From NCBI GenBank assembly GCA_963930655.1, contig OZ005604.1, positions 7,264,001 to 7,328,000 of the forward strand: a DNA stretch of 64,000 nucleotides. The letters are read 5' to 3'. The notes under the pieces are model-generated. The model worked only from the letters and a program-made list of their open reading frames with translations, searched no databases and was not told the DNA's origin. The stretch is from Myrica gale (lineage: Eukaryota > Streptophyta > Magnoliopsida > Fagales > Myricaceae). Numbering within the stretch: position 1 is the first letter of the stretch; the number at the start of each line of letters is the position of its first letter. The position numbers and the translations under genes are program-made. Shown here piece by piece: positions 1 through 10,877 of the stretch.

Positions 1-66
1 CAGATTGTGGCAAGCGAATATGTGCGGCTATTTGAGTCCTTTTGGGGACAATTGTTGACCATATGA
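1..66 (+). CDS. Possible C-terminal end of a gene entering from the left
   Basis: Frame 1 is open from the first base to a TGA at 64-66, giving 21 residues that include EYVRLFESFWGQLLTI. An AATAAA-like hexamer follows at about 70. The composition looks protein-like and the following sequence looks like a 3' UTR, but 21 codons are too few to prove coding. I do not recognise the family. It could equally be chance. Confidence 0.22.
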   Translation, partial: QIVASEYVRLFESFWGQLLTI

Positions 67-83
67 ATTCAATAAAGCTACAC

Positions 84-109
84 AGAGAGATCAGCCGATT
101 GATCTCTCT
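84..109. repeat. Perfect 10-bp inverted repeat (hairpin)
   Basis: AGAGAGATCA (84-93) and TGATCTCTCT (100-109) are exact reverse complements around a 6-base loop. The hairpin lies just after the possible stop codon at 64-66 and an AATAAA-like hexamer, so it may sit in a 3' UTR. Function unknown. Confidence 0.6.
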
Positions 110-1244
110 GTCTGTCTCAAAACCAGGTCTCTTTCGAATGTCCCAACAGGTTGCTGCAGCACTATGTAAACACTTAATTAACATGGGAGTCCAAAAAACT
201 TGATTCCTTTTTCTGCTCCATTCAATATGGCCCGAAACAAAGTAAAAGGGCTCAGGACTTGTGGAATGTTGACCAGACTATGCTATGTTTTCATGTGCGC
301 TTCAACTGTAGGAGCGCTGATGGAGGAGCTGCAGCATGGCAAATTCTTATCTAATTTGCATTTGGGACATGTTCGACCAACAATTCCATTTGTACCATGA
401 ACGTACTGAGTATTTAACTTGTATAGTGAAAAATTGAATGGAAACAGAGTCCTAGTTTGGTGGTGCTGGTCCAAAGCCATGAAACGACAGTGCATGTGAT
501 TCGTAGCAAGAGAAGTCCATTCTAGCTGGTCGTATCTTTGACCGACATTTGCACTTAATAAAAATCACAATTCCATTCGAGCTGGTCATTACCTCACTAA
601 CGTTGCTTTGAACCAACCTACTATACCCAAATAACGGGTCAAAGGTGGGAGTTCTTAGTCTAAAAAACTTCCCTAGTCTCTGAAACGTGGTTCTTTTCAC
701 CAAATATCAAATATGGTTTGAATGGCAACGTGGGTTACCTTAGATTCTGGTGCCGACGGAGCCCCATGGAAATAAATTATCTGCATTGCCAACCATACAA
801 GTGTCGGACTCGGATTTTTGTATTGCATTATTCTGCAGATCGCAGCACGCAAACCCTTAACCTATTGAAAAATTAAAGTATAGAAACTCTGATTACCAAT
901 GATAATGCCGAAACAAAAGAGGAGGGGTGGGGAGCAAAGGGGAAGTTTGGCTGGCTATTTAGGGTTCTTTTTTAGTGGAATAATTGACCTGGGAGGTTTT
1001 TTATACCTTGGAGTAGCTCCTGCATCGAATTAAACAAAATGCATAACAAAATATATACTTATATATTCAAAAATGACATATACATATATACATTTTATAA
1101 TGTAACTTAATATAATAATATCATAAAAATTTAATATAAACCATAACATATGCATATACATAGGGATATATATATATAAAATAGTAAGAATATAAATATA
1201 TTTTTATTTACATGTATCTTTTTAATACGAGCTTTTAAATTAGA
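110..1244. other. Intergenic, no gene recognised
   Basis: The stretch contains only short ORFs with no family resemblance. 110-1020 is of ordinary composition. 1030-1240 is very AT-rich with ATATAT runs. Confidence 0.5.
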
Positions 1245-1441
1245 TCAAATAAGACTAGACGAGCTTATATGAGCTTTGTTCGCGGGCTTATATCGAGCTG
1301 AGCCGAGTTTGACTCGTTTAATGTTCGAGCTAAAAATGGTATTCGAACTCGACTCGTTTATTAAACGAACTGAGCTTGAGTCAAGCTTATACGAGCTAAG
1401 TTCGAGTTGTTTATGAACGGCTCGATTCATTTACAACTCTA
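1245..1441. mobile_element. Terminal fragment of a GAGCTCG-type hAT-like element
   Basis: The segment is packed with alternating GAGCT / CTCGA / ACTCG words. It ends in GGCTCGATTCATTTACAACTCTA, which resembles the right end of a common plant hAT-like repeat (GGCTCG...ACACCCCTA). No matching left terminus or target duplication was found, so it is probably a truncated or degraded copy. Assignment rests on end similarity remembered from the family and is moderate to weak. Confidence 0.4.
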
Positions 1442-3254
1442 GTTATATTACATCTCTCAACTACTAAATGTATTCACTTTGCATCTTACACAGTTAATTT
1501 AGACATAAATTGACAATTTTAATCAGTAAAATGACAATTTTACTATCATATTTTGTGGGGGTCAAGCGCCATTTCAATGGTCAAAAATATCAATTTCTAT
1601 CCAAATTAATTGGGGAGGTTCAATAGTACACATGTGGTAGTTGAAAAATGAAATGTAACTAAATGATAATTTGGGGTGGGAAGTGTCATAATCCCAATAT
1701 TTGATGGACAATATATATTTTTTATAATATTTTATACACATTAAGGTGATGTTCCACCACTAAAAAAAATTCACTTTTTGGTTACATTTTTCAAGCACCA
1801 AAAAAATTTACAACCAAACATTCAAAATCTAAAAAAAAAATCAATACAAACTCAAACAGCTTTTCATACTTGTTCAATTATAGAAAAAAATTACATCAAA
1901 TATTCTCTCTCCATCTTTTTCACCAAATTCTAATATTTTTTTATTAAACAATTCATCAAATTATCTATCACTATAATTTTTTACAAACTCTAATAAAATC
2001 AATCTACAATCAAATATATTTTTTTTTAAAAATCACTAATTTTTTTCAAAACCCAATAGAACTTCAATCTACCTAAATATTCAAACCACTATCAAATCTT
2101 CTACAAATTTGAAGTTTTTTTTTTTGCAACAGAACATTACCTTAACACAAAATAACATCTAGGATATGATAACTCTGTAAGTAAACTATGACTATCTATT
2201 TGAAGAATTATCATTAGTTTTATCATAAAAGAAGATCTTGGAAGCAAAACTTATTGTTATTTTTTCTACTTAAGAAAAAAGGAAACTACAAATAACACAA
2301 AATATTATTATGTTTATTAGGTCGAGCTAATTGCAAACCATAACCATTTGAAATTTTAGGGAATGTTGTAAAAATTGAGGAGATTAGAGTCTTATTGAGT
2401 TTTTATGAGATAGTAGTGAAAAAAAGTAAAATTTTATAGGAGTTCTTGAAAAAGTAAAGAGAAAGAAGATTTAATTTCGGAGATGATGTTTGAGTGTAAA
2501 AAATTTTGGCACTCAAAATTTTGGAGCTGATTAAAAAATTATAAAACAATACATTTTCATAAAATTATTTTTTTATTATAATATTCATCCAAAACTTCTA
2601 TTTTTTCACTTTTTCACCAACTTTCATAAAAATATATTCACATTTTCACCAACTCTTATATTCCAAAATTTAACCACTCTGAAATTTTAACAATCAAACA
2701 GCAAGGTGTAATGAGTTAATTATATTTACAAACTAATTATTTTGAAGTTATTTTATTTGATAAAAAATTGAGTTAATTATATTTACTAACTAAATTTTTT
2801 GGAATGAGGAGAAATTTTAGTAAAAACTCAAGTTTGCAAAAGCTTCCAATAATATTACAGTGTGGAGGAAGTTCTGCTTGCCTGTCCCCGTGGACTTATA
2901 TACACCGCGCGTTGGTTTACAGACACAGCCGTTCCCACGTGTCGATTTTTAGTTGGCTTAGGAAACGTTCACTTTGCCGCTTCCTACTTTTTTATTTATT
3001 CATTAAGAAAATAGAAAAACACGGGTGTGGCGCCCACTTTGGTCGTGTTGCTTACCTGCAGGACGGCACGTCAAATAACAAAGAAAACATCAGACGCCGT
3101 CTAAAGCCAGTGGAGCCTGGAGGAAGTTGAACCATTTCGTCCCAATCACAGACGGTAACCTCCACCGTCAATTTGCTTCGCAGTATGATTAAGGCTTTCA
3201 TCCAAGTATTATATTATAAGATATTAGAAAAAAAGGACAGAATTTAAAAAATAA
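1442..3254. other. AT-rich intergenic DNA with degraded MITE-like fragments
   Basis: 1740-2140 and 2335-2800 are A/T-rich blocks of the 'Fam G' kind: the words TTGAGTTAATTATATTTAC and TTTTGGAATG recur at 2700-2800 and near 26030-26070, and related text occurs at 18830-19040. 2870-3180 is richer in GC and contains a CACGTG word near 2937, but no gene is recognised. Confidence 0.45.
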
Positions 3255-3520
3255 AGACACGTTCCTTTTGGCGAAAAATTTAAAAATTTGAATTTAACTT
3301 TTTAAATTTATACTTATAACATTACTCATACACGTATATCAATACAACTCAATATTAATTTTTTTATACACATCAATACAACTCAATATTAATTTTTTTA
3401 TACACATCAATACAACTCAACAATTTTTTCACGTATGCTAATAAAATTCAAACATCACCTAGATATTAACGTTATTCTTAAAAATTTTAAAATTTTCTCA
3501 AAATGAACATGTCCTAAATC
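3255..3520. repeat. MITE-like repeat, family D copy 1
   Basis: A block of about 265 bp with the words ATCAATACAACTCAATATTA and AACATTACTCATACACG. Diverged copies are at 4625-4810 and 25315-25540. Inside this copy a roughly 34-bp segment around CAATACAACTCAATATTAAT is tandemly repeated (about 3338-3405). Non-coding. Target duplications could not be fixed. Confidence 0.6.
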
Positions 3521-4158
3521 TAAAAACTTGACCACTTCGTCAGCTAGATGAGGTAAATAAACTTAACTCAATCGTTAAATTTTTTTTTTTTTTTAATTTT
3601 GACCTCTCCTTATAATATCTTAAAATAAAATCTTTAGAATAAAATCCCGATCTACAGAAAATTTATTATCTACTACTAGTCTTATCAAATGAAACCTTCG
3701 ACTTCGAGGAGGGTATGGCCACTCATAATTTTAGAATATTTTTCAAAAAATTACTAAAATATCTATATAAAATTGTTAAAACTCCTGAACATACTGAGGG
3801 GTATAATTTTAATTATTAAAATCATAATTTCGCATAGAAAAAAATTCTAGATTTTATCTATTGACCCAGCGGTGTTAGGTTTGAAAGTTGATTTTTTTCA
3901 TTTAGTTGCGGTGGACTTGAAAGAGAAGTAAAATGATTATATAAAGTATATAAAAGGACAAAATAAATCAATTTTGTTTTATTTAATTTTTAACTTTTAT
4001 TACCAAATAAACATTGCAGTCAGTCTTTCAATCTAAAATAAATTTATATATTTATTTTCAGACATACACTAAGTCATCCATATTTTTAAATACTATTTCC
4101 TTTCATTATTTTTTTAATTTCAGAGATTCAAACATATTTTTTTATTTATAACAAAAGA

Positions 4159-4160
<2 letters not shown>

Positions 4161-4224
<64 letters not shown>
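4161..4224. repeat. (AAT)n microsatellite, about 21 units
   Basis: Uninterrupted TAA/AAT trinucleotide repeats run about 64 bp between two MITE-like fragments. Likely polymorphic in length. Confidence 0.95.
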
Positions 4225-4225
<1 letters not shown>

Positions 4226-4299
4226 GCACAGGGCAAATGTCACCGAGACCAATGCAAGACCCGTGATCTACACCTTTAACCACCACAGATTTGAGATAT

Positions 4300-4603
4300 G
4301 TTCGTTTTCACACTTTTCAGAATTCTAAGTATATTCACAAATCTACCACCGAACATATTTAGAATTCAAACACAAACACTAATACATTTTACACAATTTC
4401 CAACAATTTTTTAATTTTTTATTCAACATAAATTTTCTCTCTATATACTTTTTCACATAACTCTAATATTTTTTTATTAAACAATTACATCAAATCATTT
4501 CTCTCTCCACTTTACACAAACAACAAAATAAAACACTATTCAACATAAAAATTCATAACTTCTCTAAAATACTACATTTTTACTCAACACGAACATAACA
4601 TTG
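4300..4603. repeat. MITE-like repeat, family C copy 1
   Basis: About 300 bp, marked by ACCGAACATATTTAGAATTC, CATTTTACACAATTTCCAAC and TTATTCAACATAAATTTTCT. Closely similar copies are at 37013-37296 and 55163-55447 in the same orientation. No coding capacity. Class unknown, probably a DNA-transposon MITE. Confidence 0.65.
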
Positions 4604-4624
4604 AGACTTATACGCATGGGGTAA

Positions 4625-4810
4625 GCATGAGACATGTTCTTTTTGTTAAAATTTTAATAATTTAAATTTAATTTTTTTAAAATAATAATTTTAATATTAT
4701 TTTTATACAAATATTAATACAACTCAATATTTTTTTAACAAATATTAATACAAATCAATACATTTTATATAAATATCGATAAAATTTAAACATTATTTAA
4801 AATTTTAAAA
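4625..4810. repeat. MITE-like repeat, family D copy 2 (diverged)
   Basis: Shares ATTAATACAACTCAATATTTTT and the flanking AT-rich order with 3255-3520 and 25315-25540, but is shorter and more diverged. Confidence 0.5.
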
Positions 4811-5078
4811 TACTCAAAACTCAAAAATGTCAGCAAAACGAAAAAGGTGTGTATAGAAGTACAGTCCACGAAAATCTGAACAACAGAAAGTAAGCGCTCG
4901 TGCGGAACAGTAAACTAAGGAGCTGGGAACAACGAGGACCGCAAAAACCCGGGGCAATATCGTAAATTCGTGGATAAACAGTGGGCAGTGTCGAATGAGG
5001 AAATGAATGAGAGAGACTTTCTACGTAGGAAAAGAAAAAAGAAAAAAAGAATGAGAGGGAGTTTCCTGATGCAAAGAA

Positions 5079-5084
5079 CACGTG
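5079..5084. promoter_or_regulatory. G-box (CACGTG) upstream of the JAZ gene
   Basis: A perfect CACGTG lies about 500 bp upstream of the TATA box of the JAZ gene. In known biology MYC2-type bHLH factors bind G-boxes in JAZ promoters and drive feedback induction by jasmonate. That this particular site is used is an inference. The surrounding 4830-5222 is GC-richer than its neighbours and contains a 130-codon minus-strand ORF without recognisable similarity, which I do not call a gene. Confidence 0.45.
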
Positions 5085-5585
5085 TTTGAAATAAGAAGAA
5101 GCCGACAGAAGAAAACGACAGAAGATAACAATAAAAAATGTCCTCGTAAAGTCGTAGCGGAAGCCCGAAGGTGCGAGGAACAAGCTCAAAAAGCACCCAT
5201 ATATTCCTCGTGCTTTTAACATATTGATGGTAAACGAATAATTATTTATAAATTTAAATATAACTCTAATTCTTTTTTAGTTCTTGACTTTTTCAGGTTT
5301 TTACATTTTAGTCTTTAAATTTTATTTTTTAAAATGTTAGTTCTTGTTTAACAGCACATCAAACGGTCGACCGGATATATATGTTGAAAGTGAGCGATCG
5401 ACAGCTTCAAATTGCTGACGTGCCAGAAAGTCCCGTTAAACATATAAAATAATAGAATAATTATTTTGTAAACAAATGTAAATTTAAAAATTAATATTTT
5501 AAAAAATGAAATCCAAAGTGTGTAAAACTTAAAATTAAAATTCTAAATTCCCTCTTTTCTAAATAAATATAACTCTAATTCAACA

Positions 5586-5592
5586 TATAAAA
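5586..5592 (+). promoter_or_regulatory. TATA box of the JAZ gene
   Basis: TATAAAA at 5586-5592 lies about 195 bp before the JAZ start codon, which predicts a transcription start near 5618 and a leader of about 165 nt containing one short upstream ORF. Confidence 0.6.
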
Positions 5593-5668
5593 GTCTCACG
5601 GAGAACGGAGAAGAGAGCAGACGGAGGCATTGAAAAAAGTACAGAGTCCTCTCCATCTATATCTCTCT

Positions 5669-5719
5669 ATGAGCTCACAGATACCGAGGCCTTCCATTTC
5701 TCTACGTATTATTCTCTGA
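5669..5719 (+). CDS. Upstream ORF in the JAZ leader (16 codons)
   Basis: ATG at 5669 opens a 16-codon ORF ending with TGA at 5717-5719, 65 nt before the JAZ start. It lies in the leader predicted from the TATA box. It could modestly reduce translation of the main ORF. The peptide is not one I recognise. Confidence 0.35.
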   Translation: MSSQIPRPSISLRIIL

Positions 5720-5784
5720 ACCTTTAAAGTGCCTCCGCATTCAATTTAGTCGTGTTTTGGTTCGCCGTTGGATTGTTGCGAAGG

Positions 5785-8083
5785 ATGTCGAGCTCCCAGG
5801 GGTTTTCGGAATTCGGCGGGAAAAGGCCGGCGAAGGTGCTGGAGAAGCCAAGCTTCTCCCAGACGTATAGCCTGCTGAGTCAGTACCTGAAGGAGAAGGG
5901 TTCCTTCGGCGATCTTAGACTCGGGATGACATACAGCGTCGAAGAAAACGGTGCGGTTTGTTATTTTCTATAGTTTCCCCTCATTTTTCTTGGTCGGTTC
6001 ATTTCGATTTTTGGTATAACGGAGAATTTCCGATATTTCAAGCTTAAGTAAGTCGTGCGGTTGAAGTTAGGCAGAGTTTCCGGATACTCCCATGTTTTTC
6101 GGGCTTAGGTGATGGTTCTCATTGGCGTGTGTTGAACTATCTAATTCCGTTTTCCTTATGTGATATTCCAAGAAACCCTGAAGTGAGAACTTAGATCTGT
6201 AAGCTTTTTCTATCTAATATTCAAAAAAGATGATAAATAACGATATTCCATTTAATGGTTCAGAACTGGGGGAACTTCCCCTCGTTCTCTCATTAAACAC
6301 CCCCAAAATTTGCTTTTCTTTCTCGGGAAAATGGAAATGAGGTTGTAGCCTGAATGCTTTTATGTTTTCTCTTCAATTTCCGTCGCACTTTTGTTAATGA
6401 AATAATTCTTCATCTTCTGTCGGTAAGAGAATTGGTCTTGGTCCTGGGAAATTTCGATATAGATAGCCACTGCTTAGTTGTTCATGAAACATAGTAATTT
6501 CAAATTTGGTACTTGTCACTAGTCCCTTTTTATTTCTTTTCTTTTCTTTTTGCCCTTCAAGATTAGAAAATGATGTGTATAATTGTAACAGGTACAGCAG
6601 AGATGTACCGTCAGGCAGCACCAACAATGAATTTATTTCCAATTAAGGAGAAATTTGGTGAGGTTTCGGCATTACATGCCGCGGCGGCTGGGAACCTTAA
6701 AACTATGGATTTGTTCCCTCAACCAGCTGGGTTTGCTGCCTCCTTATCCAAGGAAGAGGTCCCAAAGACTACTTCTGACTCAAAGTGAGCTCAGATACTA
6801 CCCTCTTATGCCCTTTTAAATAGGTCTCTTGAATACTCATATTCTGTAATTTAGCGAAATAGGTTAAAGACTAGATTTTCTAGCGTAAGCAAACATGTTC
6901 TAGGTGTTTTACCTATGGTTCATCATTTCGTTAGAAATGTTCACTCGGAGTCTCATGAATTAAATTTGCTAGCTGCTTAATTTGATGAGCACTTTGTTAA
7001 TTGGAAAGAAGAAGCTATGATATGGTGTACTAGAAGAGAAACTATTGTTGTATTTATCTAATTGTAACATATGTTTATTGTGCAGCAGAGCGAACATGTC
7101 TACCACAGCAGATTCTGAAAGAGCCCAAATGACAATATTCTTTGGTGGGCAAGTAATTGTGTTCAATGATTTTCCAGCTGAGAAGGCAAAGGAAGTCATG
7201 CTCTTAGCAGGCAAGGGAAGCTCCCAGAGCAACACCAACAACCAGCATGCTTCTGCTGCATCTAACTTGCCCAGGAATTCAGTTGATTCCAGCAGTTCAA
7301 TTGCTAACAGCTCTAGCATTGTTCCTCCTAATTTTGGCAATAAGGCGGTTCACGAGCACGTTCAACCACCCCCTCAACCCCTTGCTTGTGGTAATTATTT
7401 CCTTTGGTTACTGTATGTCTCTTTGCTGAGTGCAAAAGATGGAGTGTCTAGAGAGCATCTTGTTCATTTTTTCTTATCCTGTTTCTCCTTTTCAATGACA
7501 GTGTTACCAATTGCAAGGAGAGCTTCACTGCACCGGTTCTTGGAGAAGAGGAAAGATAGGTAGGCATTTTTAAAAAAAATAATACAGGAATATCCTTTTG
7601 GAAAAATTTGATTGTCCCATATGTTTCTGCAAATTTAGCTGCAGAGGAATCAAAGAAAACAGTTCTAGTTGTCTAGGGGATTGGAGTGCTCTATTATTTC
7701 CCCTGGTTTCCTTGGTGGGATCAGTCATTCTTGATTATTTCCATCAAGTTTTGATGAATTACGTTTCAGTAGGTATAGGTTTTAGCTGAGTCTTCCATGG
7801 GGAGACTAGTACTGTCTATCATTGTATCAATGACAAAATAGAGATGCGGAATTCTCTTTCAAAATAATATTCATTTGTGACAGACGGCTGTACCTAAAAG
7901 CATACAATATAGCAGTGAATTTACGTTTGTGGTCCAAATAATTGATCTCTCCTTTTTTGCTTATGACATTTCTTCAGGTTCACAGCCAGAGCACCGTACC
8001 AAACAAGCAACCCAACAGCAGCCCCTACCAACCCAGATGAAAGCAAGTCATGGTTCGGCCTGGCTGCTCAATCACTCAAGTAG
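5785..8083 (+). CDS. JAZ1-like (TIFY10): JAZ/TIFY10-type jasmonate ZIM-domain repressor
   Basis: Five exons: 5785-5950, 6592-6784, 7086-7390, 7502-7559 and 7978-8083; 275 aa. JAZ proteins are nuclear repressors of MYC-type bHLH factors and are degraded through the jasmonoyl-isoleucine receptor COI1. Visible domains: an N-terminal MYC-interaction segment ([16 protein letters not shown], about residues 24-39); the ZIM/TIFY motif [20 protein letters not shown] at 136-155, with Phe where most have Tyr in TIFY; and the Jas motif 222-249 with degron LPIARR, then [14 protein letters not shown] and APYQ. The C-terminus SWFGLAAQS is typical of the TIFY10 group. The start is the first ATG in frame, after a TATA box at 5586. 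The last intron splits the Jas motif right after KRKDR, and reading into it meets a stop at once. Exon 3 has a tandem NAG-NAG acceptor at 7083-7088. Frame closes exactly. Family assignment is very secure; the number within the JAZ family is not. Confidence 0.96.
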
Positions 8084-8483
8084 TTAATCAAATTCGTTTC
8101 TAGGCATTTTAATTCAAGCCTACTGTACGTCCTTTATTTTGGGTGGGTTTTATGCCTGCTAATGCTATTTATTTAGGGTTCCGTCCTTATATTTCCCTTT
8201 TGGTAGCTTTGGCTTCGGCACTAGGGAGCCACAGCCTTACATGTAACTACCGTTATCTTTCGATTAAGAACTGATAATTTTGAATGAATGAATGAATGAA
8301 ACTACCGTTATCTTTCAATTAATAACTTCTTTGTATATTTACGTGAATGGTTTAAAGCATCTCTTCATTTTAAAGCGAGAAGTGGCAACCACTGCATTAG
8401 TAGATGCAGCGGGTGGAAGCGCTTCTGGTCACGTCCAGATGAAAAAAAAAACCCTTCTAATCAGATAAAATAACTTAAATAAT

Positions 8484-8685
8484 GGGGCGTTTGTTTCCTA
8501 ACATTTTCACCCCTCAAAATTTTTAAACAATCATAAAATAATTCTTCCTCATTAAATAATAAAATAATATTATACTATTCAATTAAATCTTCTCTTTGTT
8601 CACTTTTCTATAAAATACTATACTTTTTCACAAATCCTAATATCCAAAATTTTCAAAACTCTAATATTTCTGCAAACAAACATCA
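8484..8685. repeat. MITE-like repeat, family E copy 1
   Basis: About 200 bp beginning GGGGCGTTTGTTTCC. Its reverse complement matches 51344-51549 along nearly the whole length (CACCCCTCAAAATTTT, AACAATCATAAAATAAT, CCAAAATTTTCAAAA). Ends are rich in GGGCGTTTGTTT-like words, which suggests a small DNA transposon. Located 400 bp downstream of the JAZ stop codon. Confidence 0.65.
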
Positions 8686-9587
8686 TGTTAGTCAAGAGTT
8701 CAAGGTCACCACAAATCTTAAACGTATCGAACTCAAGTTGCTACATTTTTTTTCAATGTTTGTGTCAAAGAGTCATTTATGAAACCTGTCAAATAATTGA
8801 ACCCCAGTGGATGATTGGAAACGACCCCTATTTTTTTTTCTTTTTTCTTTTTTCTCTCCGCGTGCATTATTGAAACGAAACGGTTCACGTTTGAACCTGA
8901 ACCTGTTGAAGAGTCAACCCGATGAAATAGCAGTGAGCACAGAAAACATACTAGTGACTGTGAGTGGTGGAGTGCGACCCTGCGAGGCACGCGGGTTTGA
9001 AACTTGGACGTCGGATTTGGTTTTATTTCAAGACGATATGGTATAAAAAGGAACACATGTTTTTTTATTGTAAGGACCACATGCAGGGACGAGTCAGTAA
9101 GTTGGAAAAAATATCGCTTTGCGTCCACACCAAAGAAAGCTCTCTCTCCAATATCGCTTTGTAGATATTGTCATGTTGTTCACATCCGACCAAAAACTCG
9201 TTTTATATTCAAGTGAAAAATTTTGTAAAATTTTATTAGTAAAGACAACCTAAATTGTGGACGTGATCACATGCTTGTTTCGGTGGCGGTAGGGTCGGTC
9301 TTCCTTCCACATTTTCTTTCCTCGTTTTTTGTTCATTCTTCTTTTCTCGTACGTCGGTGTATTCTCATGCGTTGGATTGCCGACTTTCCAATCAACAAAA
9401 AAAAAAAATTGAATTCCCATGACTACAAGGTACCGATTCTCGGCACATGGCCATGATGTTTATGTCTTGTGGTCCAGGGCATATATAGCTTATATAGACT
9501 TTTCTTAGTTGGGTTGTTAGCTGCCTAAATGTTGTCGGGGGCATGACAATAATCGAGGCACTCGTAATGTGGACGGTTTCTTTGAAA
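8686..9587. other. Intergenic, no gene recognised
   Basis: Several overlapping ORFs of 60-130 codons occur on both strands. None has recognisable motifs and they shadow one another. No repeat family was detected. Confidence 0.4.
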
Positions 9588-9862
9588 CAGTGACGGAATC
9601 AGGATTAGAAGTTAACTATGACGAACTTTTATAGCAAAATGACTGATTTTTTTTCATACGTAATGCTAAAAACTATTTTAGAATTACAATATCAAAAATT
9701 AAAGATTAAAAATATTGAAATACACATATCGTACTATGTATTACAACTAAGGGGCAATTGGATCCTGTGTTTCTATATCTTTTGAAAATGTTACAAAACG
9801 ACTTCGTTCTCTATAGTTTTAAAAATCTCTTGCTCGATGTACACTATCATGCAATCATTCAT

Positions 9863-10877
9863 TCAGTCACCTCTCATCCTATTACGCAAATCAATATTGA
9901 TAATCTTCATTGCATAAAACACTCTCTCAACAGTTGTCATCGCAACTGGTAAGATCAATACCAACTCAATAAGCTGATAAACTAATGGATACAAAATATT
10001 ATTTCTGATCTCAACCATCTTCACAGCAATACCTTCAATATCTTGAAGCCCATAAAAAACATCATGCAATCTAACATCTCTAATGTAAGTGTCAAGCTGA
10101 TCTCTAAGAAACAACTTCTCAGTTGTCGAGAAATCTTTTGGATAAAACTCAGCAAGATGACATAACTTATCAATGACAAATGTAGAGAATGAATCACTTG
10201 GATCAAGACATGCTATGCAAAGAAGTAACTATGTACTTGCTTCTGTGAAACGATCATTCATCTCTTGAATAATTAAATCAATAACCTGGCAAAACACTTC
10301 CACACGAAAATAATGCAAATAAGTAATTGTTTACCCTCCATGCCTCGAACGACCGCGAGTTAGTATAATATCTTCCATATTGGGCACATTGATAGAATTA
10401 TTCAGACAAAATGTTTTGACTTGTTCTAAAAATTCATTTCATCCTATCTCCCTCAACTCTTGCAACCGTTTTCTCACAACTCTAACTAAAATCATAGCAT
10501 TAACAATGTCTTGATCCTTTCGCTGTAAAACTTGTGACAATGCATTTGTAAGATACATAGCTAAATCAATCGAATAATCAAATAATATCTTCCATATTGG
10601 GCACATTGATAGAATTATTCAAACAAAATGTTTTGACTTGTTCTAAAAATTCATCTCATCCTATCTCCAACTCCTGCAACCGTTTTCTCACAACTCTAAC
10701 TAAAATCATAGCATTAACAATGTCTTGATCCTTTCGCTGTAAAACTTGTGACAATGCATTTGTAAGATATATAGCTAAATCAATCAAATAATTCTCCCAA
10801 ATTATTAGCTGTCTAAGATATATAGCTAAATTAATCAAGTATACCGAACCATCTAAAATTAAAGAGAGAACCTGCAA
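9863..10877 (-). pseudogene. hAT transposase C-terminal fragment (ZMYM1-like), broken
   Basis: 9863-10114 encodes the dimerisation domain at the end of hAT transposases: NILYPLVYQLIELVLILPVA followed by TTVERVFYAMKIINIDLRNRM. Upstream in other frames lie YLLLCIACLDPSDSF, DDRFTE-like text and NVPNMEDIILTRGRSRHGG, all typical of the plant zinc-finger MYM-type-1-like hAT proteins. A stop follows RSRHGG, further frame changes occur, and a roughly 215-bp stretch is duplicated (10365-10795). The N-terminal zinc-finger part is missing. It cannot make an active transposase. Confidence 0.85.
10365..10795. repeat. Tandem duplication of about 215 bp inside the hAT transposase remnant
   Basis: 10365-10581 and 10582-10795 are nearly identical (shared TTGGGCACATTGATAGAATT, CAATGTCTTGATCCTTTCGC). 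They differ by a few substitutions and a 3-base indel (CTCCCTCAACTC versus CTCCAACTC). A third partial echo (AGATATATAGCTAAATTAAT) follows near 10817. The low divergence shows that the duplication is much younger than the decay of the gene. Confidence 0.9.

Noticed and set aside
2804-3130. 108-codon plus-strand ORF
   Set aside because: No domain, no neighbouring exons, and it starts in AT-rich repeat DNA. Probably chance in a GC-richer island.
4830-5222. 130-codon minus-strand ORF upstream of the JAZ gene
   Set aside because: It overlaps another ORF in a different frame, is Phe/Leu/Ser-rich as expected from purine-rich DNA read in reverse, has no recognisable domain, and lies in the likely JAZ promoter.
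7978-8083. Possible one-base frameshift in the last JAZ exon
   Set aside because: On careful base counting, the reading through [12 protein letters not shown] to TAG at 8081-8083 agrees with the conserved JAZ C-terminus, so no frameshift is claimed. The short A run here merits a check in raw reads.
8733-9216. Overlapping ORFs of 66-131 codons
   Set aside because: They lie on both strands and several frames without motifs and are mutually exclusive.
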